From: Bacillota bacterium | GTDB taxonomy: Bacteria; Bacillota; SHA-98; UBA4971 | Length of the DNA: 33,861 nucleotides | Assembly (NCBI GenBank): GCA_012841305.1 | Contig: DUVA01000094.1 | Coordinates: 1 to 33,861 of the forward strand | Reading direction: 5' to 3' | Shown: piece by piece, positions 7,802 through 15,295 of the stretch | Layout: each line of letters begins with the position of its first letter | Numbering within the stretch: position 1 is the stretch's first letter | Position numbers and translations under genes: made by a program | The notes under the pieces: generated by a model | Databases searched by the model: none | Told to the model about the DNA's origin: nothing | The model's input: the letters and a program-made list of their open reading frames with translations, nothing else

Positions 7802-8080
7802 GTGAACATTACTGAGGTAAGAGTCAGGCCGGTGAAGAGTGACGGGAAAACACGAGCTATAGCTTCGATAACTTTCGATGACTCCTTTGTGGTAAAGGAA
7901 CTGAAAATAGTGGAAGGACCTTCAGGGCTATTTGTGTCAATGCCCAGTCGCAAAGTGGGTAACGGAGGGTACAGAGACATCGCCCATCCGATTACTGCAG
8001 AAGCTCGTGACGAAATTCAGACTGTGGTGCTCGCGGAATTTGAAAAACAGTCAGGTGATCCCGAAGCTGTGGTCCACTAA
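7802..8080 (+). CDS. spoVG: SpoVG, septation/sporulation regulator
   Basis: 92 residues, starting at a GTG preceded by AAGGTGGTGG. The sequence carries the hallmarks of the family: an N-terminal strand NITEVRVRPV, ITFDDSFVVKELKIVEG, and FVSMPSRKVGNGGYRDIAHPI. SpoVG is a small nucleic-acid-binding protein that influences asymmetric septation, sporulation and, in other Gram-positives, capsule and virulence gene expression. The sigma-H-type promoter upstream fits its known regulation in Bacillus. In B. subtilis the next gene is glmU; here glmU is about 22 kb away. Confidence 0.97.
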   Translation: MNITEVRVRPVKSDGKTRAIASITFDDSFVVKELKIVEGPSGLFVSMPSRKVGNGGYRDIAHPITAEARDEIQTVVLAEFEKQSGDPEAVVH

Positions 8081-8261
8081 GACAGCTACTTGTTGAGAGG
8101 TCGGAACCATCCTTTGAGAGGTTGAAACCACCCTGCGGCTGCTTACGTTTACTCACGCTCACCTCAGGAATTCCGTAACCTATGGAGCGTAGCATGTGAT
8201 GAACCAGCATGGACACTGCAAGGGAGCAATTAGAAGAGGCAGTTTGATATTGGAAAATGTC

Positions 8262-8300
8262 GAATTAATCGAGGTATCCCGTGGAATTAATCGAGTTATC
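8262..8300. repeat. 22-bp direct repeat, two copies
   Basis: GAATTAATCGAGKTATC occurs at 8262-8278 and 8284-8300 with one mismatch. It lies in the less structured part of the intergenic region after spoVG. Confidence 0.7.
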
Positions 8301-8814
8301 TCAACGTGTCCGGTTCGCAAACACTACTCGTCCTTCCTCATGTGCTTCCTCAAGACCCCTAGCCCCCATACGCTGAAGGTGGTGCTACTTGGCGCTTACG
8401 GTTAACATGAACATGATCGATTTTGAACCACTTCTTTCAAAACGCCGCTTCAATTTCAACCAGCTTTTTGGATTTCTGCAGCAAAAAGCCGATAAGTGTT
8501 CGGTTTTCGACCACCCCCGACGGCACAAGTGGTAGATTCTCGACCCAACTTTTCGCTTGAAGAGGGATTTTGATAGCCCTTTGAGGCTCATGTGGAAGGT
8601 TCTCTACCACTTTTTTGGAAAAGATGGCAGTTTTCCGCCCACCTTTCCAAAAAATGTGGTCGATTTTGTATCCACAATCCTCATGTGAAGGGATTCTCTG
8701 TGATGAGGTGTTCTATATTCTACCCCCCAGAGGCATGTTCGTGGTCGGTAAACAACCATTAACAAGCCCTCTGGGGGTCGATTCTCAACCATCCGGGCAA
8801 TTGCGCTGAAAAAG

Positions 8815-8866
8815 ATGGTTGAAAATGAACCACCGAAGAGCCTCTCGGTGGTTGTTTTTCAACCAT
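8815..8866. repeat. Long stem-loop, 20 paired bases
   Basis: ATGGTTGAAAA (8815-8825) pairs perfectly with TTTTCAACCAT (8856-8866). After a 2x2 internal loop, AACCACCGA (8828-8836) pairs with TCGGTGGTT (8845-8853) around an 8-nt loop. The neighbouring hairpin at 8724-8777 has the same design: a 10-bp outer arm CCCCCAGAGG/CCTCTGGGGG, then shorter inner stems. Confidence 0.9.
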
Positions 8867-9069
8867 GCGAACTGTCGCCTCGCAAAAGGTGGCAAAAAGT
8901 CACACGGCAAAGAAGGATTTGCGGTTGATCCCAGCCACCTAGGTAATTGCGCTGAAAAGAGTGGTGGAAAATCACACAGCAAAAGGGGTTCAGTTGGAAC
9001 ATATATCTAGGGAATACGGTATTTGCGGAATTCCTGGCGGTGGGGAGGGATTGGGAAGGCTGGGTAGTC

Positions 9070-9098
9070 TTGACGTGTTCCGGAGCCTTTGCTATACT
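9070..9098 (+). promoter_or_regulatory. Promoter of tRNA-Gln
   Basis: TTGACG (9070-9075), a 17-bp spacer and TATACT (9093-9098) form a near-consensus sigma-A promoter about 47 bp before the mature tRNA. Confidence 0.8.
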
Positions 9099-9145
9099 CG
9101 TAGTGCTACAAGAAACATAAGAAATATATTGTGTTTGACATATGT

Positions 9146-9220
9146 TGGGGCGTAGCCAAGCGGTAAGGCACGGGACTTTGGATCCTGCATGCGGAGGTTC
9201 GAATCCTCCCGCCCCAGCCA
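9146..9220 (+). tRNA. tRNA-Gln (anticodon UUG)
   Basis: A 75-nt cloverleaf. The acceptor stem TGGGGCG (9146-9152) pairs with CGCCCCA (9210-9216), followed by discriminator G and encoded CCA (9218-9220). The D arm is GCC/GGC, the anticodon stem CGGGA/TCCTG with loop CTTTGGA giving anticodon UUG, and the T arm GGAGG-TTCGAAT-CCTCC. It has its own promoter and a terminator 17 bases downstream. Confidence 0.97.
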
Positions 9221-9236
9221 ATTCTTTCGAGTTTTC

Positions 9237-9264
9237 GGGCCGGCTTAAGTGCGAGGCCCTTTTT
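9237..9264 (+). terminator. Rho-independent terminator after tRNA-Gln
   Basis: GGGCC (9237-9241) pairs with GGCCC (9255-9259), followed by TTTTT (9260-9264). It lies between the tRNA and the convergent CCA-adding enzyme gene. Confidence 0.7.
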
Positions 9265-9269
9265 GTTGT

Positions 9270-10652
9270 TCAGTGTATTTTCTTGTCCGCCATGGCCCTC
9301 ACAATATCCAACAGCCTCTCGCGGGAGTTAAGGCCAGGCTCTTCCAGAACCACATCGAGGAGCTTGGCAAGGACTCGGCCCACTTCCGGGCCTTCGGGTA
9401 TATCAAGGACTCTCATAACATCTCTGCCGTCCACAGTAAGGTCGTTTACTGTAAACGCAGGGCCTTGTTTCAATACTTCTTCCAGCCTTCTGAGAAAGGC
9501 CTCCATATTGCTGCCTGGGCCAGGATCCAAGCCCAGCGCTACTCTGTCTGCCTGCCGGACCTTGCCAAGGTCGTAGATGGCCTCGAGGCCCAATGAATTC
9601 ACCAGTCTCCGGATACCTTTATCCTTTGTAGCAGGCTCATAAGTAAACATATGCCACTTTATGAGGGTTGTGACTCTATGAATTAGGGCTCCGGGATATT
9701 TGAGCCTCTCGAGAGCGGTCTTTGCAAGCTCGGCACCGACGCTTTCGTGGCTGAAGAACCGGAGCCTGCCTGTGTCATCCTGCGCCATGGTCAAAGGCTT
9801 TCCGATATCATGGAGTAGCGCCGCGAGACGTAGTTCCAGCCTGGGTTCGATGCTCTCGCAAGCCTTAATGCTATGCTCAAGAAGGGTATCAGGGCTTTCG
9901 TGATATGCAGGAATACCGGCGCAATCTGAAAGCTCAGGGAGGATATGATCCAAAAGATGAGTTTCATAAGTATACCGAAGAGCTTTGCCGGGCCTGGTAG
10001 ATAATAGCATCCTGGATAATTCATCTTGTATACGTTCAGGCGACACCCTTCTGATGGCACAATGAAGTTTTGCTATTCCGCAGAGAGTTTCACAGGATAT
10101 CTCGAAACTAAGTTCAACTGCGAACCGAATTGCCCGGAGCATCCTTAGAGAGTCTTCACTGAAACGCTCTTCAGGATCTCCTACCGTGCGGATAATCCCA
10201 TCTCCAAGGTCGCGTATTCCTCCGAAATAGTCAGTAACGCTCTTTCGCCGGATGTCGTAAGCTAAAGCATTGATTGTGAAATCCCTGCGTGCCACGTCGT
10301 CCCTGAGATTCCCGGAAAAAACTACTCTGTCAGGCCTGCGTCCGTCAGAGTACCTACCTTCTTTCCGGAATGTCGTGACCTCAACTCCCTGGTCGCCAAG
10401 AAAGACAGTCAGTGTCCCGAAGCGCTCGCCTGTAGGGATCGCTCTATCACCAAATATCCTCTTCACGTCTTCAGGTGTGGCAGAAGACGCTATGTCCCAG
10501 TCAGTCGGCGTTTTGCCAATCAGACAATCCCGTATGGCGCCTCCGACTACATAAGCTTCATAGCCGCTTTTCGTCAGCATGTCGGCAATTGCCAAAACGT
10601 GTTCCGGGATCTTAATATCTATCTGCAAGATTACCGGCGTGTGACAATCCAT
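9270..10652 (-). CDS. cca: CCA tRNA nucleotidyltransferase / poly(A) polymerase family, with HD domain
   Basis: 460 residues. Class II nucleotidyltransferase: VGGAIRDCLIGKTPTDWDIA supplies the GG..R motif and the catalytic D51-x-D53. EVTTFRKEGRYSDGRRP and ARRDFTINALAYD are the usual tRNA-CCA enzyme motifs. An HD phosphohydrolase domain follows (LLHDIGKPLT). The enzyme adds or repairs the 3' CCA of tRNAs. From sequence alone I cannot separate a full CCA-adding enzyme from a CC- or A-adding one. The start at 10652 is chosen because AAGGAG lies about ten bases upstream; a longer reading from 10703 would begin upstream of that site. It is convergent with tRNA-Gln. Confidence 0.92.
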   Translation of the reverse strand: MDCHTPVILQIDIKIPEHVLAIADMLTKSGYEAYVVGGAIRDCLIGKTPTDWDIASSATPEDVKRIFGDRAIPTGERFGTLTVFLGDQGVEVTTFRKEGRYSDGRRPDRVVFSGNLRDDVARRDFTINALAYDIRRKSVTDYFGGIRDLGDGIIRTVGDPEERFSEDSLRMLRAIRFAVELSFEISCETLCGIAKLHCAIRRVSPERIQDELSRMLLSTRPGKALRYTYETHLLDHILPELSDCAGIPAYHESPDTLLEHSIKACESIEPRLELRLAALLHDIGKPLTMAQDDTGRLRFFSHESVGAELAKTALERLKYPGALIHRVTTLIKWHMFTYEPATKDKGIRRLVNSLGLEAIYDLGKVRQADRVALGLDPGPGSNMEAFLRRLEEVLKQGPAFTVNDLTVDGRDVMRVLDIPEGPEVGRVLAKLLDVVLEEPGLNSRERLLDIVRAMADKKIH

Positions 10653-10692
10653 GTCCTGAGATCTCCTTAAATAATGGCGGACATCTAGTTGA

Positions 10693-10738
10693 AGTATAGC
10701 CAAGAAGCTGAACCACCGTCAATATGAACCACCGTCAA
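10693..10738 (-). promoter_or_regulatory. cca promoter with duplicated -35 element
   Basis: On the minus strand TATACT (10693-10698) is preceded at 18 bp by TTGACG (10717-10722). The stretch TGAACCACCGTCAA occurs twice on the plus strand (10709 and 10725, period 16), so a second TTGACG lies 16 bp further upstream. The repeat shares TGAACCACCG with the hairpin at 8815-8866. Confidence 0.6.
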
Positions 10739-10740
10739 CA

Positions 10741-10769
10741 TTGATATCCGGCAGGGAATCAAGTAGACT
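10741..10769 (+). promoter_or_regulatory. Probable promoter of the first FGGY kinase gene
   Basis: TTGATA (10741-10746), a 17-bp spacer and TAGACT (10764-10769), 38 bp before the start codon. It is divergent from the cca promoter. Confidence 0.5.
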
Positions 10770-10807
10770 TACAGTCGTAGACGACCCAAGGAGGCTGCAT
10801 TTAGTCT

Positions 10808-12373
10808 ATGACTCTTGCTTCAAAATACTACATGATCGGTATAGATGTCGGTACAACCCACATAAAAGCGGTTATCTTCAATGAATGGGGAACGGAAATC
10901 TCAAAATCCGTTGTAGGCACCCCGTCCATGACAGACAGCAAGTACGGACAGGTGTGGGATCCTGAGGCAATGTGGACAGCAGTGACAGATGCAACCCGTT
11001 CTGCTCTGACCGCCCTTTCGCAAGGTGTATCCCTGGAAGATCGTGTCCGAGACTCCGAAATAGTGGGAGTTGCTGTTGCCAGTGTAGGTGAGTCAGGTGT
11101 CCCGCTGGACTGCCAAGGACAAGCGTTATATCCGATAATCCCATGGTTTGATACGCGCACTTTCCAGCAGGCCCAATGGTGGGCTAGGGAAATCGGCAGG
11201 GAGCGAACTGCACAAATCACAGGGCTTTCCGTTAAGTCCATCTACTCCGCACAAAAAATTCTTTGGCTGTTTCAAGAGGTGAATGGCCTCAGTGACGCTA
11301 TTGACACGTGGCTTCCCGTGTCAAGCCTTATTTCATTCAAACTTACAGGAGAGCGGTCAATTGATTACTCACAGGCTTCAAGGACTATGCTTTTCGATCA
11401 GACAAACCTCACCTGGTCCCAGGATCTCCTGGACATAGCCGGCATTCCCAGGCGAATACTTCCTGAACCTGTCCCAAGCGGTACATTCATCGGACGTGTG
11501 ACCGATTTGGCGTCCCAGGCTACCGGGATCCCTGCCGGTGTGCCTGTTTTCGCAGGCGGCCACGACCACGTATGCGGAGCGCTGAGCGTGGGTGCAACAG
11601 AGTCAGGGACTGTCCTGGATTCATGCGGAACTGCTGAAAGCCTGGTTGCGCCGTGTTCTGACTCTTCTCGAATGGCAGATGTCATAAAGAATGGTTTCTC
11701 TTTCGGCAGCCACGTGGCAAGAGGCATGTACTATGCCATGGGCGGACTTTATGCGTCAGGCGGGGCACAAGATTGGTTCCGTCATGAATTCTGCGGGCGA
11801 GAGGCATCTTATGGAGACCTCATTGATTTGGCGGGACGGTCTGCACCCGGGTCAGGCGGAGTTATCTTCATCCCCCGTCTCCTCGGAAGCGGCCCTCCGG
11901 ATCGGGATCAACGGGCAACCGGGGCTTTCACCCGTATTCTTCCCCATGTCACTCTTGCGGATTTCGCACGCGCTGTGTTAGAAGGGCTTTCCTTTGAGCT
12001 TAAGATGGCTGTCGACGCTATAGAGGCAGGTCTCAAGAAACCTGTAAGAAACATAATAGCTATCGGAGGAGGTGCGCGGAACGATCTGTGGCTTGCTATT
12101 AAGGCCTGCGTTCTCCGGATGCCGATTGAAGTTCCTCAGGTAGATGAGGCAGTCGCCTTGGGAGCAGCGCTCCTTGCCGGAATTGGGTCAGGTGTCTATG
12201 AAGACACAGAAGACGCACTGGCAAAGGCCAGGCCTGTCCGACGTATAGTGCTCCCGGATGAATCCCTCTCCCAGGTCTACATTGATGCCTTCCACACCTA
12301 CACAGCGGTGAGCCGTGCATTGCTAGAGGTAGATCGCTGCCATGTTCAGGAGGAGCGCTCCTATGGCTCATGA
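10808..12373 (+). CDS. FGGY-family carbohydrate kinase (xylulokinase-like)
   Basis: 521 residues in the two-lobed FGGY fold. GIDVGTTHIKAVIFN (11-25) is the N-terminal phosphate loop, PWFDTRT (112-118) a substrate-side motif, GGHDHVCGA (250-258) holds the likely catalytic D253, and AIGGGARNDLWLAIKACVLR is the second ATP-lobe signature. Such kinases phosphorylate sugars or polyols such as xylulose, gluconate, glycerol or ribulose; the substrate cannot be read from the motifs. It appears to be transcribed alone from a divergent promoter region shared with cca. A second FGGY kinase (25458-26984) sits in the catabolic block and is clearly diverged. AAGGAGG precedes the ATG. Confidence 0.88.
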   Translation: MTLASKYYMIGIDVGTTHIKAVIFNEWGTEISKSVVGTPSMTDSKYGQVWDPEAMWTAVTDATRSALTALSQGVSLEDRVRDSEIVGVAVASVGESGVPLDCQGQALYPIIPWFDTRTFQQAQWWAREIGRERTAQITGLSVKSIYSAQKILWLFQEVNGLSDAIDTWLPVSSLISFKLTGERSIDYSQASRTMLFDQTNLTWSQDLLDIAGIPRRILPEPVPSGTFIGRVTDLASQATGIPAGVPVFAGGHDHVCGALSVGATESGTVLDSCGTAESLVAPCSDSSRMADVIKNGFSFGSHVARGMYYAMGGLYASGGAQDWFRHEFCGREASYGDLIDLAGRSAPGSGGVIFIPRLLGSGPPDRDQRATGAFTRILPHVTLADFARAVLEGLSFELKMAVDAIEAGLKKPVRNIIAIGGGARNDLWLAIKACVLRMPIEVPQVDEAVALGAALLAGIGSGVYEDTEDALAKARPVRRIVLPDESLSQVYIDAFHTYTAVSRALLEVDRCHVQEERSYGS

Positions 12374-12486
12374 GCCCTGCCAATTTTCCTTGTGACGTGA
12401 CAGGCTTAAACCTAACTGTGAAATACTAAGCTTAATCATGGAAACCCACCGAGAAGATTTCCGTATGCGTTCAGGGGGTGTTCTTT

Positions 12487-13332
12487 TTGCGTCAATTCCG
12501 CGCGCTTATGGTTATTGCCGCTATCCTTCTGGGCATAGCTGTCATGTGGCAACGGGAAAGTGGGATTAGAAGAGAAAAATTAGGCCTGGACATGGCGCCG
12601 GGAATTGACGAGCCAGGCCCTGTAAAGGAGTACTCATGCGACTGCGAGCCTGAGGAGGTTTTGACTCCTGAAATGATGCAATTGGCTGCAAAACCATCCT
12701 GGCAGATGGAAATCGCAAACCCATCCGGCCCAACTGACATTATCAAGCCGACAGGGCGGATAGACATAGTGGTGGATACAATGGACAGGACCCTCACGGT
12801 TTTCTCCGACGGAAAGCCTTACCGGAAGTTTCCTGTAGCTGTAGGCAAGTCATCAACACCGTCTCCTCCCGGGCAATGGCAAGTTGTATCCAAAGGGGCA
12901 TGGAGCGGGGGATTCGGCACAAGGTGGTTAGGGCTCAATATGCCGTGGGGCAAGTACGGCATCCATGGCACAAATAAGCCTTGGCAGATTGGGGATTTTG
13001 TCAGCGCAGGATGTATCAGGATGTTTAACCATGACGTTGAACTCATTTATGACTGGATTCCCATGGGCACTCAAGTCGTGATAATAGGCAATTCCTTCGG
13101 CCCCTTGCGTAATCCCAGACGTGAGATAGGTCCGGGAGAACGTGGGCCTGATGTGCTGGCTGTCCAAAAACGCCTAAAAATGCTGGGGTTTGACCCGGGA
13201 GCGCAAGACGGAATGTACGAGCAATCTACGATTGATACGGTGAAAGAATTCCAAAAGGGCCATTCCATGCGCATTACAGGTGTGGTTACGGACGAAGTAT
13301 ACGATGCCCTCGGACTGCTCTTATTTGAGTAA
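12487..13332 (+). CDS. L,D-transpeptidase (YkuD) with peptidoglycan-binding domain
   Basis: 281 residues. A single N-terminal membrane segment (about 5-20) is followed by a linker and a YkuD domain (about 90-202) whose active site is H160-G-T plus S174-A-G-C176-I-R-M; C176 is the expected nucleophile. The C-terminal 60 residues form a PG_binding_1 domain (DVLAVQKRLKMLGFDPGAQD...). The protein should make 3-3 cross-links or attach proteins to peptidoglycan outside the membrane. The TTG at 12487 is favoured over the GTG at 12478, which falls within the AGGGGGTG Shine-Dalgarno. It starts 113 bp after the kinase and is probably unrelated to it functionally. Confidence 0.9.
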   Translation: MRQFRALMVIAAILLGIAVMWQRESGIRREKLGLDMAPGIDEPGPVKEYSCDCEPEEVLTPEMMQLAAKPSWQMEIANPSGPTDIIKPTGRIDIVVDTMDRTLTVFSDGKPYRKFPVAVGKSSTPSPPGQWQVVSKGAWSGGFGTRWLGLNMPWGKYGIHGTNKPWQIGDFVSAGCIRMFNHDVELIYDWIPMGTQVVIIGNSFGPLRNPRREIGPGERGPDVLAVQKRLKMLGFDPGAQDGMYEQSTIDTVKEFQKGHSMRITGVVTDEVYDALGLLLFE

Positions 13333-13436
13333 CAAGGCAGATGTTAGCTCTTAGCTGAGATACTGAGAGATATTATAAGCAAATAGCCATCCGGGCCCGT
13401 TGTTATACATTTAATGTCTTATTTTCCATAAAAATG

Positions 13437-13463
13437 TTGAAAATTGGGCTATATTAGTATAAA
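13437..13463 (+). promoter_or_regulatory. Possible promoter of the AbrB-like gene
   Basis: TTGAAA (13437-13442) and TATAAA (13458-13463) are separated by 15 bp, a short spacing. They lie in an AT-rich stretch 46 bp before the gene start. Confidence 0.4.
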
Positions 13464-13508
13464 ATGGATTCATAACATTCCTACATGGCTGGAAAGGAGG
13501 GGAAGTGG

Positions 13509-13703
13509 GTGGGGCGGACAAGGAGATTCTCTGGAGTAACCAGTGTTCATGGCGACGGAGCTATAATAATACCGGAGCAAGTACGTAGCCGGCTTGGACT
13601 TAAACCCCATGATCATCTGCTTTTCCAGTTAAAAGGTGAGCACATTGTCGCCTCGAAAGTGAAAGATGGGAGCAAGAAGTGTTACGGGGGAGTTGGGGGA
13701 TAA
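13509..13703 (+). CDS. Small AbrB/SpoVT-like DNA-binding protein, probably truncated by a frameshift
   Basis: 64 residues from the GTG at 13509, which has AAAGGAGG eight bases upstream; an ATG at 13485 would place that site inside the gene. The core VTSVHGDGAIIIPEQVRSRL followed by GLKPHDHLLFQLKGEHIVASKVK matches the swapped-hairpin SpoVT/AbrB/MazE DNA-binding fold. The last eleven codons (DGSKKCYGGVGG) look unlike a natural end. The +1 frame immediately after gives a plausible C-terminus (see 13666-13770). It could be a transition-state-type regulator or an antitoxin; no toxin gene is visible next to it. Confidence 0.65.
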   Translation: MGRTRRFSGVTSVHGDGAIIIPEQVRSRLGLKPHDHLLFQLKGEHIVASKVKDGSKKCYGGVGG

Positions 13704-13770
13704 ACTGTTTTTGCCGGTACAATCCATGGATCTTGATGACGTCTTCAAGGCGCTGATGGTACCGGAGTAG
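13666..13770 (+). pseudogene. Out-of-frame C-terminal tail of the AbrB-like gene, or a tiny overlapping ORF
   Basis: A 34-codon frame overlaps the AbrB-like gene in the +1 frame and ends in GDKLFLPVQSMDLDDVFKAL. The hydrophobic and acidic pattern, especially the DLDDVFKAL end, resembles the C-terminal helix of AbrB-type proteins. A stop in this frame at 13660-13662 limits any frameshift to 13660-13703. It has an ATG but no good ribosome-binding site. Confidence 0.4.
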
Positions 13771-14039
13771 TTGTTCAATCGGGAGGAGCCATTTGCCAAA
13801 TCGCTTAGCTTCTGTTCACGGACCTTAGCTTCTGTGCACGGACAAAGGCCACAGCGAACGCAAATGGCTTTGATCTGTCTTGCCTTGATCTATCTACCCT
13901 GTGCAATAGTATGATTATTGTGCTAAAATGAAATCGGATATTTCTAGGAAGACCCTTCCCGATAAACGTGAACAGCAAAAAAGGAATCTCGCACTGCAAG
14001 ACGAAAGGTGCGAGGTTGCGATTTCTAAGGAGTCTGAGG
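13771..14039. other. Spacer before the SorC regulator gene, with a 20-bp tandem repeat
   Basis: Contains CTTAGCTTCTGTKCACGGAC twice in tandem (13804-13823 and 13824-13843, one mismatch) and a doubled TTGATCT (13870 and 13885). TTGATC (13885-13890) with TATGAT (13910-13915) at 19 bp is a weak promoter candidate. No gene is seen. Confidence 0.6.
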
Positions 14040-14975
14040 ATGACGAAGAAGTCTTCTGTTGTGGAAATTGCCAGATTATACTATGAACACGGGAAGAACC
14101 AGGATGATATCGCTTGTGAATACGGGATTTCCCGTTCAACAGTCTCCCGGTTACTGAAAGAAGCCAGGGAAAGCGGCATAGTACGTTTTCAAATAATCGA
14201 TCCGAATTCAGTCTGCACTCAAATCGCCGCTGGGTTGGAAGCGAAGTTCAACCTTAAGAAGGCTGTTGTAATCGAAGGAGACTCGGATTCTGTAGATGTC
14301 ATCAAAAGAGATATCGGAGTCGCAGGGGCTTCTCTGTTTTCCCGATCGATTAGAGGCAACCAGACTATTGGGATATTTTGGGGTTCAACCATCTATGAAT
14401 TGGTTCGCAACTTAGTCCCTAAGGATGTCGAAGGTGTCAAAGTCGTTCAAATGGTAGGCACCCTTGGGAATATGCTGTCTGATACACATGCCGACCAGTT
14501 GGCGCGGTTGATTGCTACCAACTATGACGGCGAGTGGCACATATTATTTGCTCCCGCAGTGGTGGAGAGCAATGATTCGGCAAAAACGTTCCTCAAGGAG
14601 CCTCACATTGGGCAGGTATTGGAGATGGGGAAAGAATCTGATATAGCCTTAATCGGGGTCGGTTTGTGCAATGACGACGCATTGCTCGCCAGAGCCGGCT
14701 ACCTGACCTCTGCAGAAATACGCCATCTAAGGTCCCTGGGGGCTGTAGGAGAAGTGGGTTGTCGATTTTTTACTGCCGACGGACAACCTTGTTCATCTGA
14801 TATTGACCATCGGACAATATCCATAGAGCTTGAGGACCTAAGGAAGATTCCAACCAAAATCGGATTAGCCGGCGGACTGAAGAAGGTTGACGCCATCCAC
14901 GGCGCTTTGGTAGGCAATTACATTAATGTGCTGGTTACAGACATAAAAACCGCCACTGCATTGCTGGAACGGTGA
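14040..14975 (+). CDS. SorC-family sugar-responsive transcription regulator
   Basis: 311 residues. The N-terminal helix-turn-helix (about 18-47, NQDDIACEYGISRSTVSRLL then KEARESGIV) is followed by a SorC/DeoR-C sugar-phosphate-binding domain with DIGVAGASLFSRSIRGNQTIG, GIFWGSTIYELV, VVQMVGTLGN and LAGGLKKVDAIHGAL. Family members sense phosphorylated sugars and control adjacent sugar or polyol operons. The ATG at 14040 has AAGGAG seven bases upstream; a GTG at 13968 is further from any such site. It is oriented towards the 13-gene block starting at 15296, and its likely operators lie between (15172-15258). Confidence 0.9.
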   Translation: MTKKSSVVEIARLYYEHGKNQDDIACEYGISRSTVSRLLKEARESGIVRFQIIDPNSVCTQIAAGLEAKFNLKKAVVIEGDSDSVDVIKRDIGVAGASLFSRSIRGNQTIGIFWGSTIYELVRNLVPKDVEGVKVVQMVGTLGNMLSDTHADQLARLIATNYDGEWHILFAPAVVESNDSAKTFLKEPHIGQVLEMGKESDIALIGVGLCNDDALLARAGYLTSAEIRHLRSLGAVGEVGCRFFTADGQPCSSDIDHRTISIELEDLRKIPTKIGLAGGLKKVDAIHGALVGNYINVLVTDIKTATALLER

Positions 14976-15073
14976 GTTTCTTAAAAATAAGCGCCTAAGC
15001 CGGGGGTACCCGACGCCTTTCCGTTGTCTCTTGAAAACATCAGGACAACCTTCAGACACCCTTCTGTGTATTT

Positions 15074-15088
15074 ATGGAAGCGTTTGAA
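15074..15088 (+). promoter_or_regulatory. Possible cre (catabolite control) site
   Basis: ATGGAAGCGTTTGAA fits the Gram-positive cre consensus WTGNAANCGNWNNCW at all but one position. It is upstream of a presumed sugar catabolic operon, which suits CcpA control, but a single motif match is weak evidence. Confidence 0.35.
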
Positions 15089-15171
15089 AAATCAGGTAAG
15101 CCTCCACCCTAATTGCAACTAACATGGCCATCGCCATGACAGGCTGCTCAGTCCATTAGTATCCTTACAAC

Positions 15172-15258
15172 ACATATTTTCATGGTCAAGAATAATTGCA
15201 TATTGAGAAAGGATATTTGGATTTATGGCGAATATAAACTATAGCAATGAAAATATGT
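15172..15258. promoter_or_regulatory. Paired 12-bp inverted arms flanking the block promoter
   Basis: ACATATTTTCAT (15172-15183) is the exact reverse complement of ATGAAAATATGT (15247-15258). The centres are 75 bp apart, close to seven helical turns. A candidate promoter lies between, and the right arm would cover its start site. This arrangement is what a looping repressor or a SorC-type regulator would use. Confidence 0.5.
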
Positions 15259-15295
15259 TAAGCATAGAAAAAATGTTAGAGATGGGGTGGCAGAT

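Larger units (their letters stand above)
8091..8980. repeat. Array of degenerate palindromes and long hairpins
   Basis: About fifteen imperfect copies of a palindromic box close to GTGGTyGAtTyTCaACCAC occur, for example at 8099, 8120, 8415, 8447, 8501, 8529, 8592, 8656, 8705, 8774, 8815, 8848, 8888, 8921 and 8961. Spacers between neighbouring boxes usually also form hairpins, such as 8421-8442, 8606-8660, 8678-8708, 8724-8777, 8786-8822 and 8815-8866. From 8796 on, units recur at about 73 bp; for example GGYAATTGCGCTGAAAA is at 8796 and 8942. No coding potential is evident. The 8130-8400 part is less structured. Confidence 0.8.
14976..15295. other. Regulatory intergenic region ahead of the catabolic block
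   Basis: 320 bp without a gene. A small GC-rich hairpin (about 14990-15018) follows the SorC stop without a T-run. A palindrome CATGGC/GCCATG lies at 15123-15138. A possible cre site and a pair of matching 12-bp arms are annotated separately. A weak promoter, TTGGAT (15217-15222) and TATAGC (15240-15245) at 17 bp, lies between the arms. Confidence 0.6.

Noticed and set aside
8196-9010. Several ORFs of 60-70 codons in the spacer after spoVG
   Set aside because: No ribosome-binding sites or recognisable motifs; they arise from hairpin arms read on both strands.
9142-9596. Plus-strand ORFs across tRNA-Gln and antisense to cca
   Set aside because: They run through a clear tRNA, its terminator and a well-supported enzyme gene.
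13509-13770. Toxin-antitoxin pair
   Set aside because: The AbrB-like fold is compatible with an antitoxin, but the only adjacent frame is 34 codons and looks like its own tail, not a toxin.
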